Assembly: GCA_964017145.1 (NCBI GenBank)
Contig: CAXHKQ010000024.1
Span: 1 to 24,997, forward strand
Direction of reading: 5' to 3'
Length of the DNA stretch: 24,997 nt
DNA from: Agrocybe praecox
Lineage: Eukaryota; Basidiomycota; Agaricomycetes; Agaricales; Agrocybaceae
A model generated the notes under the pieces. That model worked only from the letters and a program-made list of their open reading frames with translations. It was not told the DNA's origin and searched no databases. This document shows, piece after piece, positions 9,089-20,393 of the stretch. Position 1 is the stretch's first letter. Each line of letters begins with the position of its first letter. Made by a program: the position numbers and the translations under genes.

Positions 9089-12000
9089 ATGGATAAATCT
9101 GCCGAAACGACCATGGCGGAAGAACAACGGCGCCAACCGACGGACGCCGCCAATGTGGAAGTGCATCAAACGTCCAATAAAGACGTTTCCATCGATGATT
9201 GTTCAAGGCGTAAGTAGTTCAAGTGTTTATGTGACAAGTTATTGTTGATGTGTGATTATCCGAGCGGGCGACAAACAGCCGAGATATTGAGACGAGTATA
9301 TAATGTATATTTATTGTCGTTTCGAACTGATAAGCGCCGCTACTGCGGTTGTCTATATTAATATATTTGCCTACACACTACCTCTACACACTGCTTGGGA
9401 GCTCAAGCAATCTAATCAAACTCGTTCGGGCATTTATAATATATTATCTGTGTTATTAATTGCAATACAACTGTGCCTAAAGTGTGTACCAAATTGCAAA
9501 TCATCATCAAAACACGATTGAATAAACTCAAAATAAAATCGAACCACAAATTCCCGTATAGTCGGTCGACTTGTTTGTGATAAGTTTTATTGACGACGCC
9601 TCGCGATTAAAGTTGATCTCCTTAGAATGCGCGCGACGCGTCTGGAAATCAACCTGTGCGGTATGTGCACTCGTGCACCTGTGATTCGGACAGTTCGTGG
9701 TCAAGTTTGCATGGTATATGGCGCCATGGTGCTCGCATGCCTAGGTGATACATTACATGTTACATGCGTGATTGTAACACCAGTATCTAGCAGGCGCTAT
9801 GCATGTAATTAAAAGATTAACTAATTTGTGATTTTCTCACCTCGGTGAGCTAGATTAATCTGTATGTATGAAATATCGATCGAGTGCCAGCGGAATAATT
9901 ACACGTATCGAAAATATCAACACTTTCATGTATATTAATATATCGTTCAACTCGCAGCCAAAGGCCTCGGTTTGCGTCACATACAAGTGCTGCTGATGTT
10001 CACCTGCATGCTGCTCGCCTACTCACTGCGCGTCAACATGTCCATCGGCATCGTGGCGATGATGGACAACTCGTCGAATCCGAGTTTTAAGGTGAGGAGT
10101 TGTGATGTGTGAGACTGTGCAACTTTCAAGTGGTGAATGTAATTGCCTCATTAGAGTTCGTATGAAATTAATCTGAGTCACGAGAATATATTAAGTGTTG
10201 AAGTAATTAAATGGATAAATTGAGTAAAAACAATTTATACATACACATTTGGAAATTAACTAATGACAATTACCATATTAGAATCGGTTATCGACCAGAA
10301 CGAAGTTATGTGCAATTGAAACTTCGAAAAATAACGATCTTTATTGACGTCCGGCCAGAATCAGCAGGATCGGGGATCGTGAGTCCCTTTTAATCAAATG
10401 CGTAGTTGGACCTGAAACTAAAGATAACTATAATTGTAGTATCATGATCACTATACAAAATTAAGTATTTCAAATAAATAGAAAACTTCATGCTCTATCC
10501 AATATTATGTTTCACTAATGATCAATCTCTCAGAATCGCATTAACTTTGAACAGATAAATTGTGAAGTACAGGCGATAATAGTCAGTAGCTGAACCTAGT
10601 AGTTGAATACGCTATTGTTATACCTCCGTTATTATTTAACGGGACTTTTTTATTTTCCGATCTATCGTTCCGTGTTATCTATCGAGACTTGATATCTCTA
10701 TCGGAGTCAATCGAGTTGTTGATATCTTCAGTAATGTCTGAATTTTGCATTTTGAGTGTTCGTTGCCAAAGTCATTCATATCTTACGATCACAAGACGTG
10801 CCAATCTATGCGCTAAAAATATAAAGCATCTGTTACGTATAATATAACTTTTATTTGAAACATGAACAAATGTGTTCAGTTAGAACAGCAGTACTGTTTA
10901 GAATTAAAACTGTTCATCAATGTTCTCTCGTACCAATTCCATTTCTCAACTCACCCATCCACCACCCACCCGCAGCAATACGACTGGTCCGAGTCCGTGC
11001 GCAACCTCGTCCTCAGCAGCTTCTTCTGGGGCTACGTCGTCTCCCAAATACCCGCCGGCCTTCTCGCCCAGCGCTTCGGCGCCAAATACCTGCTGGTCGG
11101 CTGCATGGGCGTCTGCTCGCTGGTCACGCTGCTCACGCCGCTCGCTCCCGACCTCGGCTGGCAGTACCTGTGCGCCGCTCGCGTCGTCCAGGGCCTCGCC
11201 CAGGGCTTTCTCTATCCCAGCGTGCACACGCTGCTCGCCCGCTGGGTGCATCCCAGCGAGCGCGGCTTCCTCTCCACCTTCACCTACTCGGGCACCCAGA
11301 TGGGAACGGTGGGCATGCTGGCCGTCAGCGGCGTCATCGCCGCCTCCACGACCGGCTGGCCGGGCATCTTCTACATCTCGGGCGGCCTGAGCGGCATCTG
11401 GGTGATCGTCTGGCTGTGGCTGGGCTGCGATTCGCCGGCCGTTGCGAAGCACATTTCGCCCGCCGAGAAGCGTTTCATCGAGTCGACGGCCGGCTGCGAC
11501 ACTTCGTCCGATAAGCCAAAGGCAACGCCGTGGCGCTCGATCCTGACGTCGGTGCCGTTCTGGGCGCTGCTGATTGCCCATTCGGCGCAGAACTGGGGCT
11601 TCTGGACGCTGCTCGCCGAGATTCCGACGTACATGAACAAGGTGCTGCAGTTCGACATTGAGCGCAATGCGCTGCTGTCGGCGATGCCGTATCTGGTGAT
11701 GTGGCTGCTGATGATCGGGTTCAGCGAGCTGTCCGATTTCCTGGTGAACCGGCGGTATTTGGGGGTTGGCGCGGCGAGGAAAGTGTTTAATACGGTTGGG
11801 CATTGGGTGCCGGCTGCGGCGCTGGTGGCGCTGGGCTACGTGACCAAGGAGCATACGACGCTGGCGATTGTGCTGCTGACGGTGGCGGTGGCGGTGAATG
11901 GGGCGGCGTTCGTCGGGTACCTGGTGAATCATATGGATTTGTCGCCGAACTTTGCGGGCACACTGATGGGCATGACGAACTGTGTGTCGAATTTCATGTC

Positions 12001-12673
12001 GCTGTTGGGGCCGATTTTCGTGTCGGTGGTGGTGACGGATGCGGTGAGTGTGTGATATGGATTTGATAATGATAAATTGAACGTTTCAATCTTTTCAATA
12101 AAAATGAAAATTACGTTTAGATTTAACGTTAGAGAATTAGCAACTCGACAAAAAAATATAGAAGGAATAGTCCGATTTTGATTGAAATATAGGTTATTCA
12201 AAGGGAATCAAAATCGGACTTATCCTTCTATATTTGTTGTCGAGTTATATATTTTGCTATTTCTCTAACGTTTAATCCAAACGTAATGTCCAAGTTCAAC
12301 TCAACGTGTTAGCGATGCTTTGATATGGATTTTTAATGACGATCGAACTAAAATTGAATTTTTGTCACGTGCGCGCAGGAGGATCCGAACCAGTGGCGAA
12401 TCGTGTTCTTCGTGGCGGCCGGCATTTTCTTTGTGGGCAACACGATTTTCGTGGTCTGCGGTTCGGGTCGACTGCAGCCGTGGAACGAGGCGCCGACGAA
12501 AACGGCGGACGGTGTGGAGAGTCCAACGAAGCTAGCTTGTAAGTTTCGTGGTACAGTTATGGTTTGGTTTTCAATCTTGAATACAAATTCGATAATCTCC
12601 CCGAACAGCCTCCAGCACGGACACCGTTGAGACTGCCGATATTGCAGACATCGCGGCCAAGTCGAGAAGTTGA
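9089..12673 (+). CDS. SLC17-family (sialin/Na-phosphate cotransporter-like) major facilitator transporter
   Basis: Exons 9089-9209, 9958-10091, 10976-12043, 12379-12538 and 12609-12673 join in phase to a 515-residue protein, the usual SLC17 length. The N-terminal ~40 residues are polar and cytoplasmic. The first membrane span (residues ~47-65) has the family pattern GLRHIQVLLMF...AYSLRVNMS. The MFS/SLC17 signature ARVVQG (153-158), then YPSVH, ARW and PSERG (178-182), is intact, and later hydrophobic spans bring the total to about twelve. Family members move organic or inorganic anions (sialate, glutamate, phosphate, urate) across plasma, lysosomal or vesicle membranes; the substrate here cannot be read from sequence. 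Introns are 9210-9957, 10092-10975, 12044-12378 and 12539-12608. A second acceptor at 12616 would give a longer, different tail. Exon 3 is strongly GC-ending in codon use. Confidence 0.93.
9627..9660 (+). CDS. Candidate alternative first coding exon of the SLC17-type transporter
   Basis: Inside intron 1, an ATG at 9627 opens 11 codons (MRATRLEINLC) plus one base and meets a good donor, GTATGT, at 9661. It ends in the same phase as exon 1 (one leftover base), so splicing to 9958 gives Ala-Lys-Gly-Leu-Gly and continues in frame into the first membrane span. A GATA-type site TGATAAG lies at 9578-9584. This would replace the 40-residue N-terminus with 11 residues. There is no transcript evidence. 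Confidence 0.4.
12111..12286. repeat. 176-bp intronic palindrome (foldback/MITE-like)
   Basis: Left arm 12111-12183 and right arm 12206-12286 are reverse complements with few mismatches and one 8-nt insertion in the right arm, around a 22-nt spacer. The innermost ~37 bp, including ATATAGAAGGA and TCCGATTTTGATT, match best. It occupies most of intron 3 (12044-12378). No clear target-site duplication was found at the flanks. Confidence 0.8.
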
Positions 12674-12756
12674 GCATGAGCGTCATGTGATACATCTTTG
12701 TATGTCCAATAACATGTTGACTGTTTTATTTATGTATGATTTTATTTGTTTTCAAT

Positions 12757-12762
12757 ATTAAA
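12757..12762 (+). terminator. Poly(A) signal ATTAAA of the transporter gene
   Basis: This common variant hexamer lies 84 bp after the stop codon at 12671-12673, in AT-rich DNA. It is the first reasonable signal downstream of the transporter. Confidence 0.55.
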
Positions 12763-12987
12763 TACGAAAAAACTCGTGTGCCTAGTTGACAAACATTGTA
12801 GACTTATGAAATTGTCAATTTCTATTCAATGTGGCCTAATATAACTTGTGAAAGACACTGGATTTATTGCTTTCAAATACGCATACGAAAAACGTCAACG
12901 TTCACAGACAATCCACAGTTTACACACAATTTAAAAAAATTAAACGAAACCATGACACGAAAACTTCTCGTTGACCAAACTATTCGA

Positions 12988-12998
12988 TTTATTTTATT
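12988..12998 (-). terminator. Overlapping AATAAA signals, probable MTMR14 poly(A) site
   Basis: Two overlapping AATAAA hexamers read on the minus strand, about 1.15 kb past the MTMR14 stop. No nearer canonical minus-strand signal was picked out between 13000 and 14140, so a long 3' UTR is implied. Confidence 0.45.
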
Positions 12999-14140
12999 AC
13001 TATAAAACAGTGAAAAATATGTCTTATGAGGCTACATTGTTATTATACCAGCAATATCTAAGTTTAGCTTAAAACTAATTAAAACGAGATAAGATATTAC
13101 AAACGGCACGAGAAAAATTGTGTATACATTCAGACAAACGGAAACTAATGAAAATGATAAAGATAAAACATTACAATATGACGATGTGTGTGTAGGTGTG
13201 TACATAAGACAGTTTCAGCTTGTTTCACTTGTGCTTAAAACTAGACAACACTTGTGGCTTTATCTTCTCCGAACATCTGTGCAGGTTTCTCTAGTGTGTA
13301 ATGTGTGTTCATTCGTTGTTTGTACTTTCATATGCGTTTGGCTTATAGTAGCAATATCGACCACAAGGCGACAAGGCACCGTGTAGAAAGCGCCTAACCG
13401 AGCAATGCGCGATCAAACGATGTGGAGAGGAAAGTGCACGGAGGAATATCACTAGCTTCGCGTATTTTCGTTCGTACATCGTGTTTCAAATCGCAGATTG
13501 CAAATTTTACGTTCGCGCCAACTACACGCGGTGCCCAAGGCGACACATAACAAGTGGACACCGTTCAAAAACACATTCACCCCACCAGCACAAAGCTCTG
13601 GAAACAAAACCAAAACGTGTCACCATCTGAACCATTTTGGAGGGAATTTTGGGTGTCCCGCACACATCTCTGGGGAGGTGGCGCGATTCGTGTGCGTGTC
13701 GGGCGTAGATGTTTGTGGTGGCCAGATTACGGGTTCCAGATGTGGGAGTGTTCGACTGTGTGTGCTGTGTGCGTGTGGGATCGACAAAACTGGGTGGGGA
13801 CGGGTCGCGATCGTTAGGCTGGCAAGTTACCTACATTTGGTGGTATATAGAGGAAACATTTTCGTTTTAGTGAGTGAGTGAGAAAAACCGACGACACTTA
13901 CGACCATATAACATCCGTCACATGCATATTATTACTTGCTATTTGACCATGGACCATGCGGAATAGGACACGGGATCGCTGTGAAAATGCCACACTGAAT
14001 CCGAAAACGCAACGCGGATCATGCACGTTGTTCACTACCGACCAACAGATACCATATCACTGCACATCCACAACACATCATCCCACATCAAACCGCCACC
14101 AGACGCCACCGTGGTCGTCGCCGCCGCCGCCCAGTTGCCG
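12999..14140 (-). other. Probable long 3' UTR of MTMR14
   Basis: The region between the MTMR14 stop and the AATAAA pair contains CA/GT-rich stretches and chance open frames on the plus strand (for example 13498-13881) that have no domain or splice context. I see no other gene here. Confidence 0.45.
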
Positions 14141-17100
14141 CTAGAGCATCTTGGAGGACAGGCCGACCTTACACGCAAAAGTGTTCAAAAACGCACCGAA
14201 TGCTCCGTGCTGCTTTGACTGGCCAATCTTCGACCAGTAGCGCAGGTAGAATTGTTCGCGCAGCTCATCGAGTTTTTTTCGTCGGCTGTTTTGGGAGGAA
14301 ATAACAGGTTAGTTTCGAATGATCGAATTCGAAAACTGGCTCTTCGAAACTCACGCTTCCAGTCTCTTCATCAGCAGCTCGTCCTCTTCGCCTTTGCTGG
14401 GCGACGTGAACGGCTCGCCCTGCTTTAGGCTGCCGGTATTTGTGACCACCGTCCAACTGCTCGTCGACGACGTTGAATCAGTGCGTTTTCTCGTTGGCAT
14501 TGCCATTGGTGCCGAACTGCGACAAAATGGAGCAACAAATAAACAAATTAGACTTCACGAGTAAAACATTATTGCATTTCGAGCTACAGTACATTCCATT
14601 AATATGTTAACAAGCATATGTTGTACCTTCGAGGCTCCAATGCTCAGAAAGTGTTTATATAAATGATCCAAAACTGTTCGTGATTGAAAGAGCCCTATCT
14701 TGAGCTGTTTATCACAAAATATTGCTATCATAGGTCTCATACTCACGGAATGGTCGACTTTTTGCTGGGAACGTGCGATAAAAAACGCACCATTAATAAG
14801 TTAACAATAAGTTCACAACGGTTTTCTTTGTTATATTGTTAATTTCGCCGTTATCTATGAGGTTTGCAAAAAAAATTGCAAGAAATCGGGCCCTAAATTA
14901 CATAGTCATCATACAAAGACACCTTGTATGTACATTGTCCCCGCACAGGACACACATGGACACACATAAGCGATCTTTGCATAGCAGCCAGTATTGATAA
15001 ATTTAGCCCAACCCAATGTTCACCCCCGCTCACCGTGGTGGCTGCTGAGTATCGATGAATAAATCATCGTCCGCCTTAGGAATCGTTTCCTCGTCCGCCT
15101 TTCGCTCCATTTCGTCGTCCACCTTATCACTCGTATCATCGTCCACCTTTCGAGCCGTCCCGTTTTCCGATACCTCATACGAACCGCCGCCCATACGCTC
15201 CATTTCCTCGAACATGTCCTCCATGCTGCCGTCCAATTTGTTTTTGTCGTGCTCGTCGGCCTGCTCGGAAATCGACTGGCAGCCGCTGATCGAACGGACG
15301 CGCTTCGACTCTTTCGGTGCGTTGCTGCAACGAAACGATGCGAAAACACAATTAATAAAATGCATCAGATATTATATCGTCGTCGCCGTTCTCTCGTACC
15401 CATTGCGGCTCTGCGACAGACGTTGGGCCGAATCGACCTCGTCTCCCTCGAGAATCATGTCCACTTCGGCGGCGCCGATGCCGTTGCCTCCGTTGCCGCC
15501 GGCCGACTCGGAGCCAGTGCTACTGTTACTGGTGCGTTTGATGCGAGGTCTGCGAAGAGACAGATGGATTTTATTATATGTAATGGTGTTATTCTGTCTG
15601 TCTGTCTATTATTTTTGTCTTCTTTTCAATGCTATAAAATTAATTAAGTATTTTTATTATCTTCCGATTTGAGTCATCTATGCATCGTTTTGTTCGTTCA
15701 TTTGTCTACTTTCAGGTGGACATTTCAATATATTTACTGGTTGGTAAAAAAATACTTGGACAGTGCATTCTTAGAAGTATATTTTGGACTCAACATTCAT
15801 CATCATCTACATCCATTGTACCCCATGAAGTAGTGTTGGGTGGCTGTATTCGAATCAACACGACAAGTTTCACTCAAACGTAACACGTGGGTTATTATGT
15901 CTCCGGTCTGACACATAAGGAACTACATTTTTGATAAAGACAAAATGTATTATTGATCATAGTTATCTTTGAGCCAGCCATAAAAAATCGTATACCCGAA
16001 CTGTCATTAGTTTGGAAGTAACACGCGGATCGACAAATCCCGATATATGGAGGAGAAGGAATTTCGTGAATAGATAAAGCACTGATCACTGATTTATGAT
16101 GGGAAGAAGAGCCGCTGGAGCCCAAACATGTCTTAAGGAATTGTTCTACGCGTTCTGCCATAGCCGAAATAAAATTTGTGTAAAAAATATATCTACCGAC
16201 CAATAGGCACCGATGACGATGTGCGCAATAGACGCCAAAATGTGACGGTTATCGACGAATACATGAAACAATCAACTAAATTTTTTCGGAAAAAACCGCG
16301 GTAGTCCGACATTGCTGCTACTCTAACGATATCGAAAATCTAAACAACAAATTGACGTATCGTGCTTTAGTTTATGGGCATGCGAAAACTCTTTGCGCAA
16401 TGACTGCCGCTAAAATGCACAATCGAACAAGATAAAAACATGTTGATTCTTCGGAAGTGTTAAGGGCCGTTCGAATGTGATTAGGCTGAATGTTGGGATA
16501 CATTTCTGACAATAGAGTCTCTATGTCTCCATTACTGACATTCGGACTTCAATCGAAAGTCATATCAGTGTACAAAGAGCGACGAATCCCTTCAATAGCA
16601 ATCCAAGTACATCATTATTATTACGACTGTATTTCGGGAAATTAATATTCATGAAATCAACATAGACCATACTATTTCATATTTTAGGCCTACGAAGTCC
16701 GAAATGGTCTAAACACATTAGGAGAGAACAATGTTTTTCTACCAAGATAATACAACCGATTCACGAATAGCTAAAAAAGGCCAAAATCAAATAATTGGAC
16801 TTCCATTAACCTCCCATCAACGGTATTCTTCGGGTTTGGTCCTCAACGACCAACGTTGTCAAACAAGTTCTCGCATACTCACTTCCATCGCGGCTGATCC
16901 ACCATCAACTCCTTGATACCCATGTACTTCAGCATATGAAAGCAGAAGAAGAATATATCCTGCCCGGCTGCCAGCCGTGTCGGCAAATCGTGCCCAAACA
17001 GATACCAATCGTAGCCAATGGTCAGGTACATCATCTGCAGCGGCGACAGCGACTGGTGGATCTCCCCATCCGCCCACAGCGAGATGCGCAGCAGCGACAC

Positions 17101-20100
17101 GAACAGCGGCGTCCGATCCCAGCCGCTGATGCAGTGCACCAACATCCCATAGTCGCTGTGCGTCAGATTGTGCAGGCACTTTCGCAGATAGTTCAGCGTC
17201 AGCTTGCGCAGATCCCAGCTCTTGTACTCCTGCCAGTTAATGGGAAGCGGAGCGTACGGCTGCGGATTGGGGAACATGGGGCGCTTGTACCATGGTGGCG
17301 GATTGTTGATGTCGTTCTTGCGACGGCCATAAAACGACCAGTGCTGCTGGATGTCGGCGACTCGGAGAGGTGCGTCGTTCTGCTCCTCCGACCACGAGTA
17401 AACGAGATTGTCGGTGGAGTGGGCGGCGTCGCGGAATTTCTTAAAGAACTCGCAGCCCGGATAGGGCATGACGGAGAGCAGGAAGTCGGCGTAGCGGTCC
17501 ATTTTGTCGATTTTCTCGGAGGAGGTGACTCTGTTGGAGGGGCGAATGGGACGGAGTTCAGGTAAAAGTCAGTAATAAATTTACACTATAGGGCTTATAG
17601 ATATGCCAACAACAGAAGAAGAATTAAGAATTAAAAGACCATTCATTGCGATTTGTTCATAAAAAGTCGATCTATGTATATCATAAGTCGGAATTATGTC
17701 ACCCACAAATTGCAACATCAGTTTTCTAAAAATATCGGCCTTCGTCGGAGAAACGATTATTCAAAAACTTAGTCGATTAATGTGTACTCACTTGATCCCA
17801 AACTTCTTCTTCTTCTTCTCCACCATCAAATCCGTGATCGTGCCCACCCGCAGGTAGTTCAGCAACTGGATATCGCTCAACCGCGCCGCCTCCAGAAACG
17901 GTGCCGTCTGATCCGTTTCCAAATTCACCGCCTGCGCATTGGCCACTCCGTCCTCCGTCCGGCCAGCCTCGATCAGTTGCCGCGTTGCGTCCAGCCGCGA
18001 GGCCATCGCCCTCCGGTCCTCCTCCACCACCTCCGGCGGCTGGCCGAAGAACACCGAGGACACCGTCTCGGTGGACACGCGACCGGCGACCTCCGCGCCG
18101 CCCGAAATCGTTGCCGAGCGCACGAGGAACTTGTTGCGCCACAGGATCACCGGCACCGGGACGCGCGTCCGACAGCGCGCTCGCCGCGAGTTCTGCCACA
18201 GTTTGCGCAGCTGCCCATCGTGAATCGGCTGGGTGTTGTACGTCTCGTAGTGCGCCTGGCTCGGAAGCGTGTGTCGCTGCATCACCGGTATGTGGATCTG
18301 GCTGGGGTAGTGCTCGGAGATCTCGCCCTTGATGTTGGGCATGGTGACGACGCGGTTGTCCAGCTCGAACAGGGCCTTGCAGCGTTCGGACACGTTGATG
18401 CTCTGCGAGTGGGAATGGACGGTTTGTTTGTAAGTTACTTCATCTCATATGTGTTATCGTTTATCGTCTAGAATTATAGCCATATTTATCGTTTGGGGTA
18501 GTCTGATAAGTATCGGGAGAAATAGGGAAGGAACAACATTTTTGATGAAGACAAAATTTATTGTTGATCTCATCTCTCAGCCAGTCAAACAAAATCTTAT
18601 ACGAGTACTGACAATAGTTTGGAAGATATTGACTTTATATATTGTAACTCGTGGTTTGACATATCCAAACATATGGTGGTCGTCTGACAGGCGTAGGAGT
18701 AGAGTACCTGCCTCACAATCGGAATGTCCTGGGTTCGAATCCCGGTATGGGTGCGGGTTTTTTCTTCGAACGATGATCCAAAGAAGGATCTTAAATGTTG
18801 CCTAGGGTTACTCTTTGGATCGCTGTGCTAATCACATGGCATCTTTAAACCCGAAACCGATTATATGAAGCCCTGCTACTTCTTCACATACAAGGAGAGT
18901 ATAGAAGGGAGGCCAAAACCTGTAGTGGATTGTAGTGCCAAAACAGTATTATTATTATTATTATTACATATGGTGAAGAAGGTATTTACAGTCTTATTAA
19001 AGCACTGATTTCTGATAGGTAGAAGGGCCGCTGGAGCCAAAACATGTCTTGAGAATTTGTTATTCGGAGTCTGCACTAGCCAAAATTAAATTAGGACATT
19101 TCGAAAACTATTCTGTACCTTCCATTTGGACAGAGAAGACGATGCGCGCTGTGGACGCCTACATTGTTCAGTTCCTTACGAAAACATCGATAAGTCAACC
19201 AAATAATTTCGGAATACGGAAAGGATGGAACCTGAAAATTGCTGATGCCCTCAGGTTATATTTAAAATAAATATGCATATCGTGCATACGTTTTCGGGCC
19301 AGCGAGAACTCTTTGCGAAGAGGATGCCGCAAAAACGCAAAAACTCTCAATCGACAAAATCGACCAAAAAGCCATAATCAATGAATTGGGCTATGAATTG
19401 TGGACTCAACTCTCAACAATGGTTATTTGCGTATTTGGCCCTCTGCGACTATTTTGTATTCTCAAATTTGAAATGGTAGCATCAGGGATAGAATGAGGCA
19501 GTATAAATCGATAAAAAAGAGCACTTTGCAAGGGTTTGCGATGAATACTTTTTCAAGGTGATCGAAAAGTAGAAAGACCGCTGATTTGAGGCTATCGATC
19601 TAAAATGAAACAATCTAGAGCAATACGAAAAATTTTATCAAAAATGTTGGTCCTTCCCTATTTCTCCCGATACTTATCAGCCCATGTAGTACGTTGTGTA
19701 TGCTCTAATATTTTAGTTTACATTTTTCTCATTTGCTTCGAACAAACGCCTGCGTCTATGGACCGTAAAAGCATTTGAAATTCGAAGTCGTCGAGGCTTA
19801 TTGACGTTAGGTCTGCTGTCTGCTCGTGTTTTGAGTATATGTAGTAAGCGTGTGCGTGCGTGGTTGAGTCTTCGCACATCAATCCGCCAATCCGCAAACA
19901 GCATACACACACATCACACATAATCGCGTGTGGTCATTTCCGTAAATTCTTATCGTGAACATTCTTGCATGGTTTCGCTATCGCTTTTCGCACACAGGGT
20001 CAACAAATTACGTGCTGCATTGCGCGTGGCCTATCTAATCTTGTCAAGCAAATGACGGTATTCATATTCGCATTATGCCACCGTTCATGCGAATATTACA

Positions 20101-20393
20101 TCTGAAAGCACTTTATCTGGAGGAGTCGTCGTACTTACCAAACTCTCTGGCGTCTCAGCGGTAGCATCGAATATACGCTGCCGAAACTCGTCCAGCACCT
20201 CGTCGATTTCGTCGTTGGTCACGGCCGTCAGAGGCGGAGGCCCCGTCGTCGATCCGTTGGACCGCCGAACATCGGGGTATTTTTCGCGTAGCTCACTTTC
20301 CGACATCGAATCACTGTTGGCGGTGCTGGGCTCGATGTTTGCGGTCGGTGTTGGTGACCGCGGTTTGTTCAAATTGACCTCCGTCCAACTCAT
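14141..20393 (-). CDS. MTMR14: Myotubularin-related phosphoinositide phosphatase, MTMR14/EDTP
   Basis: Seven exons, 20393-20139, 18402-17792, 17530-16883, 15549-15400, 15324-15034, 14516-14355 and 14285-14141, join in phase to 753 residues. After the first, phase-0, intron every intron is phase 2. The catalytic C-x5-R loop reads CISGWDR at residues 422-428, followed by TPLFVSLLRISLWADG, the MTMR14-type version rather than the usual myotubularin CSDGWDR. The family removes the 3-phosphate of PI3P and PI(3,5)P2; fly EDTP and vertebrate MTMR14 act in muscle and autophagy control. Residues ~505-700 are low-complexity Ser/Gly and acidic (KVDDD/KADEE repeats). The C-terminus carries a conserved-looking block REQFYLRYWSKIGQSKQHGA. 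The start has a moderate context and is the first ATG of the conserved frame. Introns 15550-16882 and 18403-20138 hold transposon relics. It is slightly longer than human MTMR14 because of the disordered tail. Confidence 0.96.
15889..16445 (+). mobile_element. Truncated mariner-like relic, copy 1
   Basis: The start, near GGGTTATTATGTCTCCGGTC, resembles a mariner-type terminal repeat. The body aligns by eye with the second copy at 18501-19682 over several blocks: CATTTTTGAT.AAGACAAAAT, TAGTTTGGAAG, AAAGCACTGAT, GCCGCTGGAGCC.AAACATGTCTT, GTGCGCAATAGACGCC and ACTCTTTGCGCA. It lacks the second copy's right end and its SINE. It lies in the third MTMR14 intron. No intact frame survives. Confidence 0.6.
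18501..18545 (+). repeat. Left terminal inverted repeat of mariner copy 2
   Basis: It begins GTCTGATAAGTATCGGGAGA and matches the reverse complement of 19638-19682 at 43 of 45 positions. Confidence 0.85.
18669..18975 (+). mobile_element. tRNA-derived SINE inserted in the mariner relic
   Basis: A perfect 10-bp target-site duplication, ACATATGGTG, flanks it at 18669-18678 and 18966-18975. The head (18679 on) is tRNA-like, with an A-box-like GGCGTAGGAGT near 18690 and a perfect B box GGTTCGAATCC at 18732-18742. The anticodon stem does not pair, so it is not a functional tRNA gene. The body ends in a short (TTA)n tail at ~18949-18965, typical of SINEs moved by a LINE partner. A self-complementary pair GATCCAAAGAA / CTCTTTGGATC sits in the body. 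Mariner copy 1 lacks this insert at the matching place (~16043-16056), which gives an empty-site comparison. Confidence 0.85.
19638..19682 (-). repeat. Right terminal inverted repeat of mariner copy 2
   Basis: The minus strand begins GGCTGATAAGTATCGGGAGA. It is the partner of 18501-18545. Confidence 0.85.

Larger units (their letters stand above)
18501..19682 (+). mobile_element. Mariner-family DNA transposon relic, copy 2, with 45-bp terminal inverted repeats
   Basis: The termini 18501-18545 and 19638-19682 are inverted copies over 45 bp with two mismatches, starting G(T/G)CTGATAAGTATCGGG. Near the right end, broken plus-strand frames read ELGYEL, LALCDYFVFSNLK and DEYFFKVIEK, which match the last part of a mariner transposase, including the Asp of the D34D triad before YF. 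Without the SINE inside it the element is about 885 bp, shorter than the ~1.3 kb of a complete mariner, so it is internally deleted and dead. TA flanks the left end; the right end is CA, so the TA duplication is imperfect. It lies in the first MTMR14 intron, antisense to the host. Confidence 0.75.

Noticed and set aside
10946..11932. 328-residue minus-strand open frame
   Set aside because: It is the antisense shadow of transporter exon 3, with the same codon-bias artefact.
13498..13881. 127-residue plus-strand open frame
   Set aside because: It lies in the probable MTMR14 3' UTR, with GT-repeat-driven composition and no recognisable domain.
16936..17565. 209-residue plus-strand open frame
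   Set aside because: It is opposite MTMR14 exon 3, which carries the catalytic motif on the other strand.
18679..18755. A tRNA gene with a good B box
   Set aside because: The anticodon stem does not pair, and the segment is the head of a SINE with flanking target duplication.
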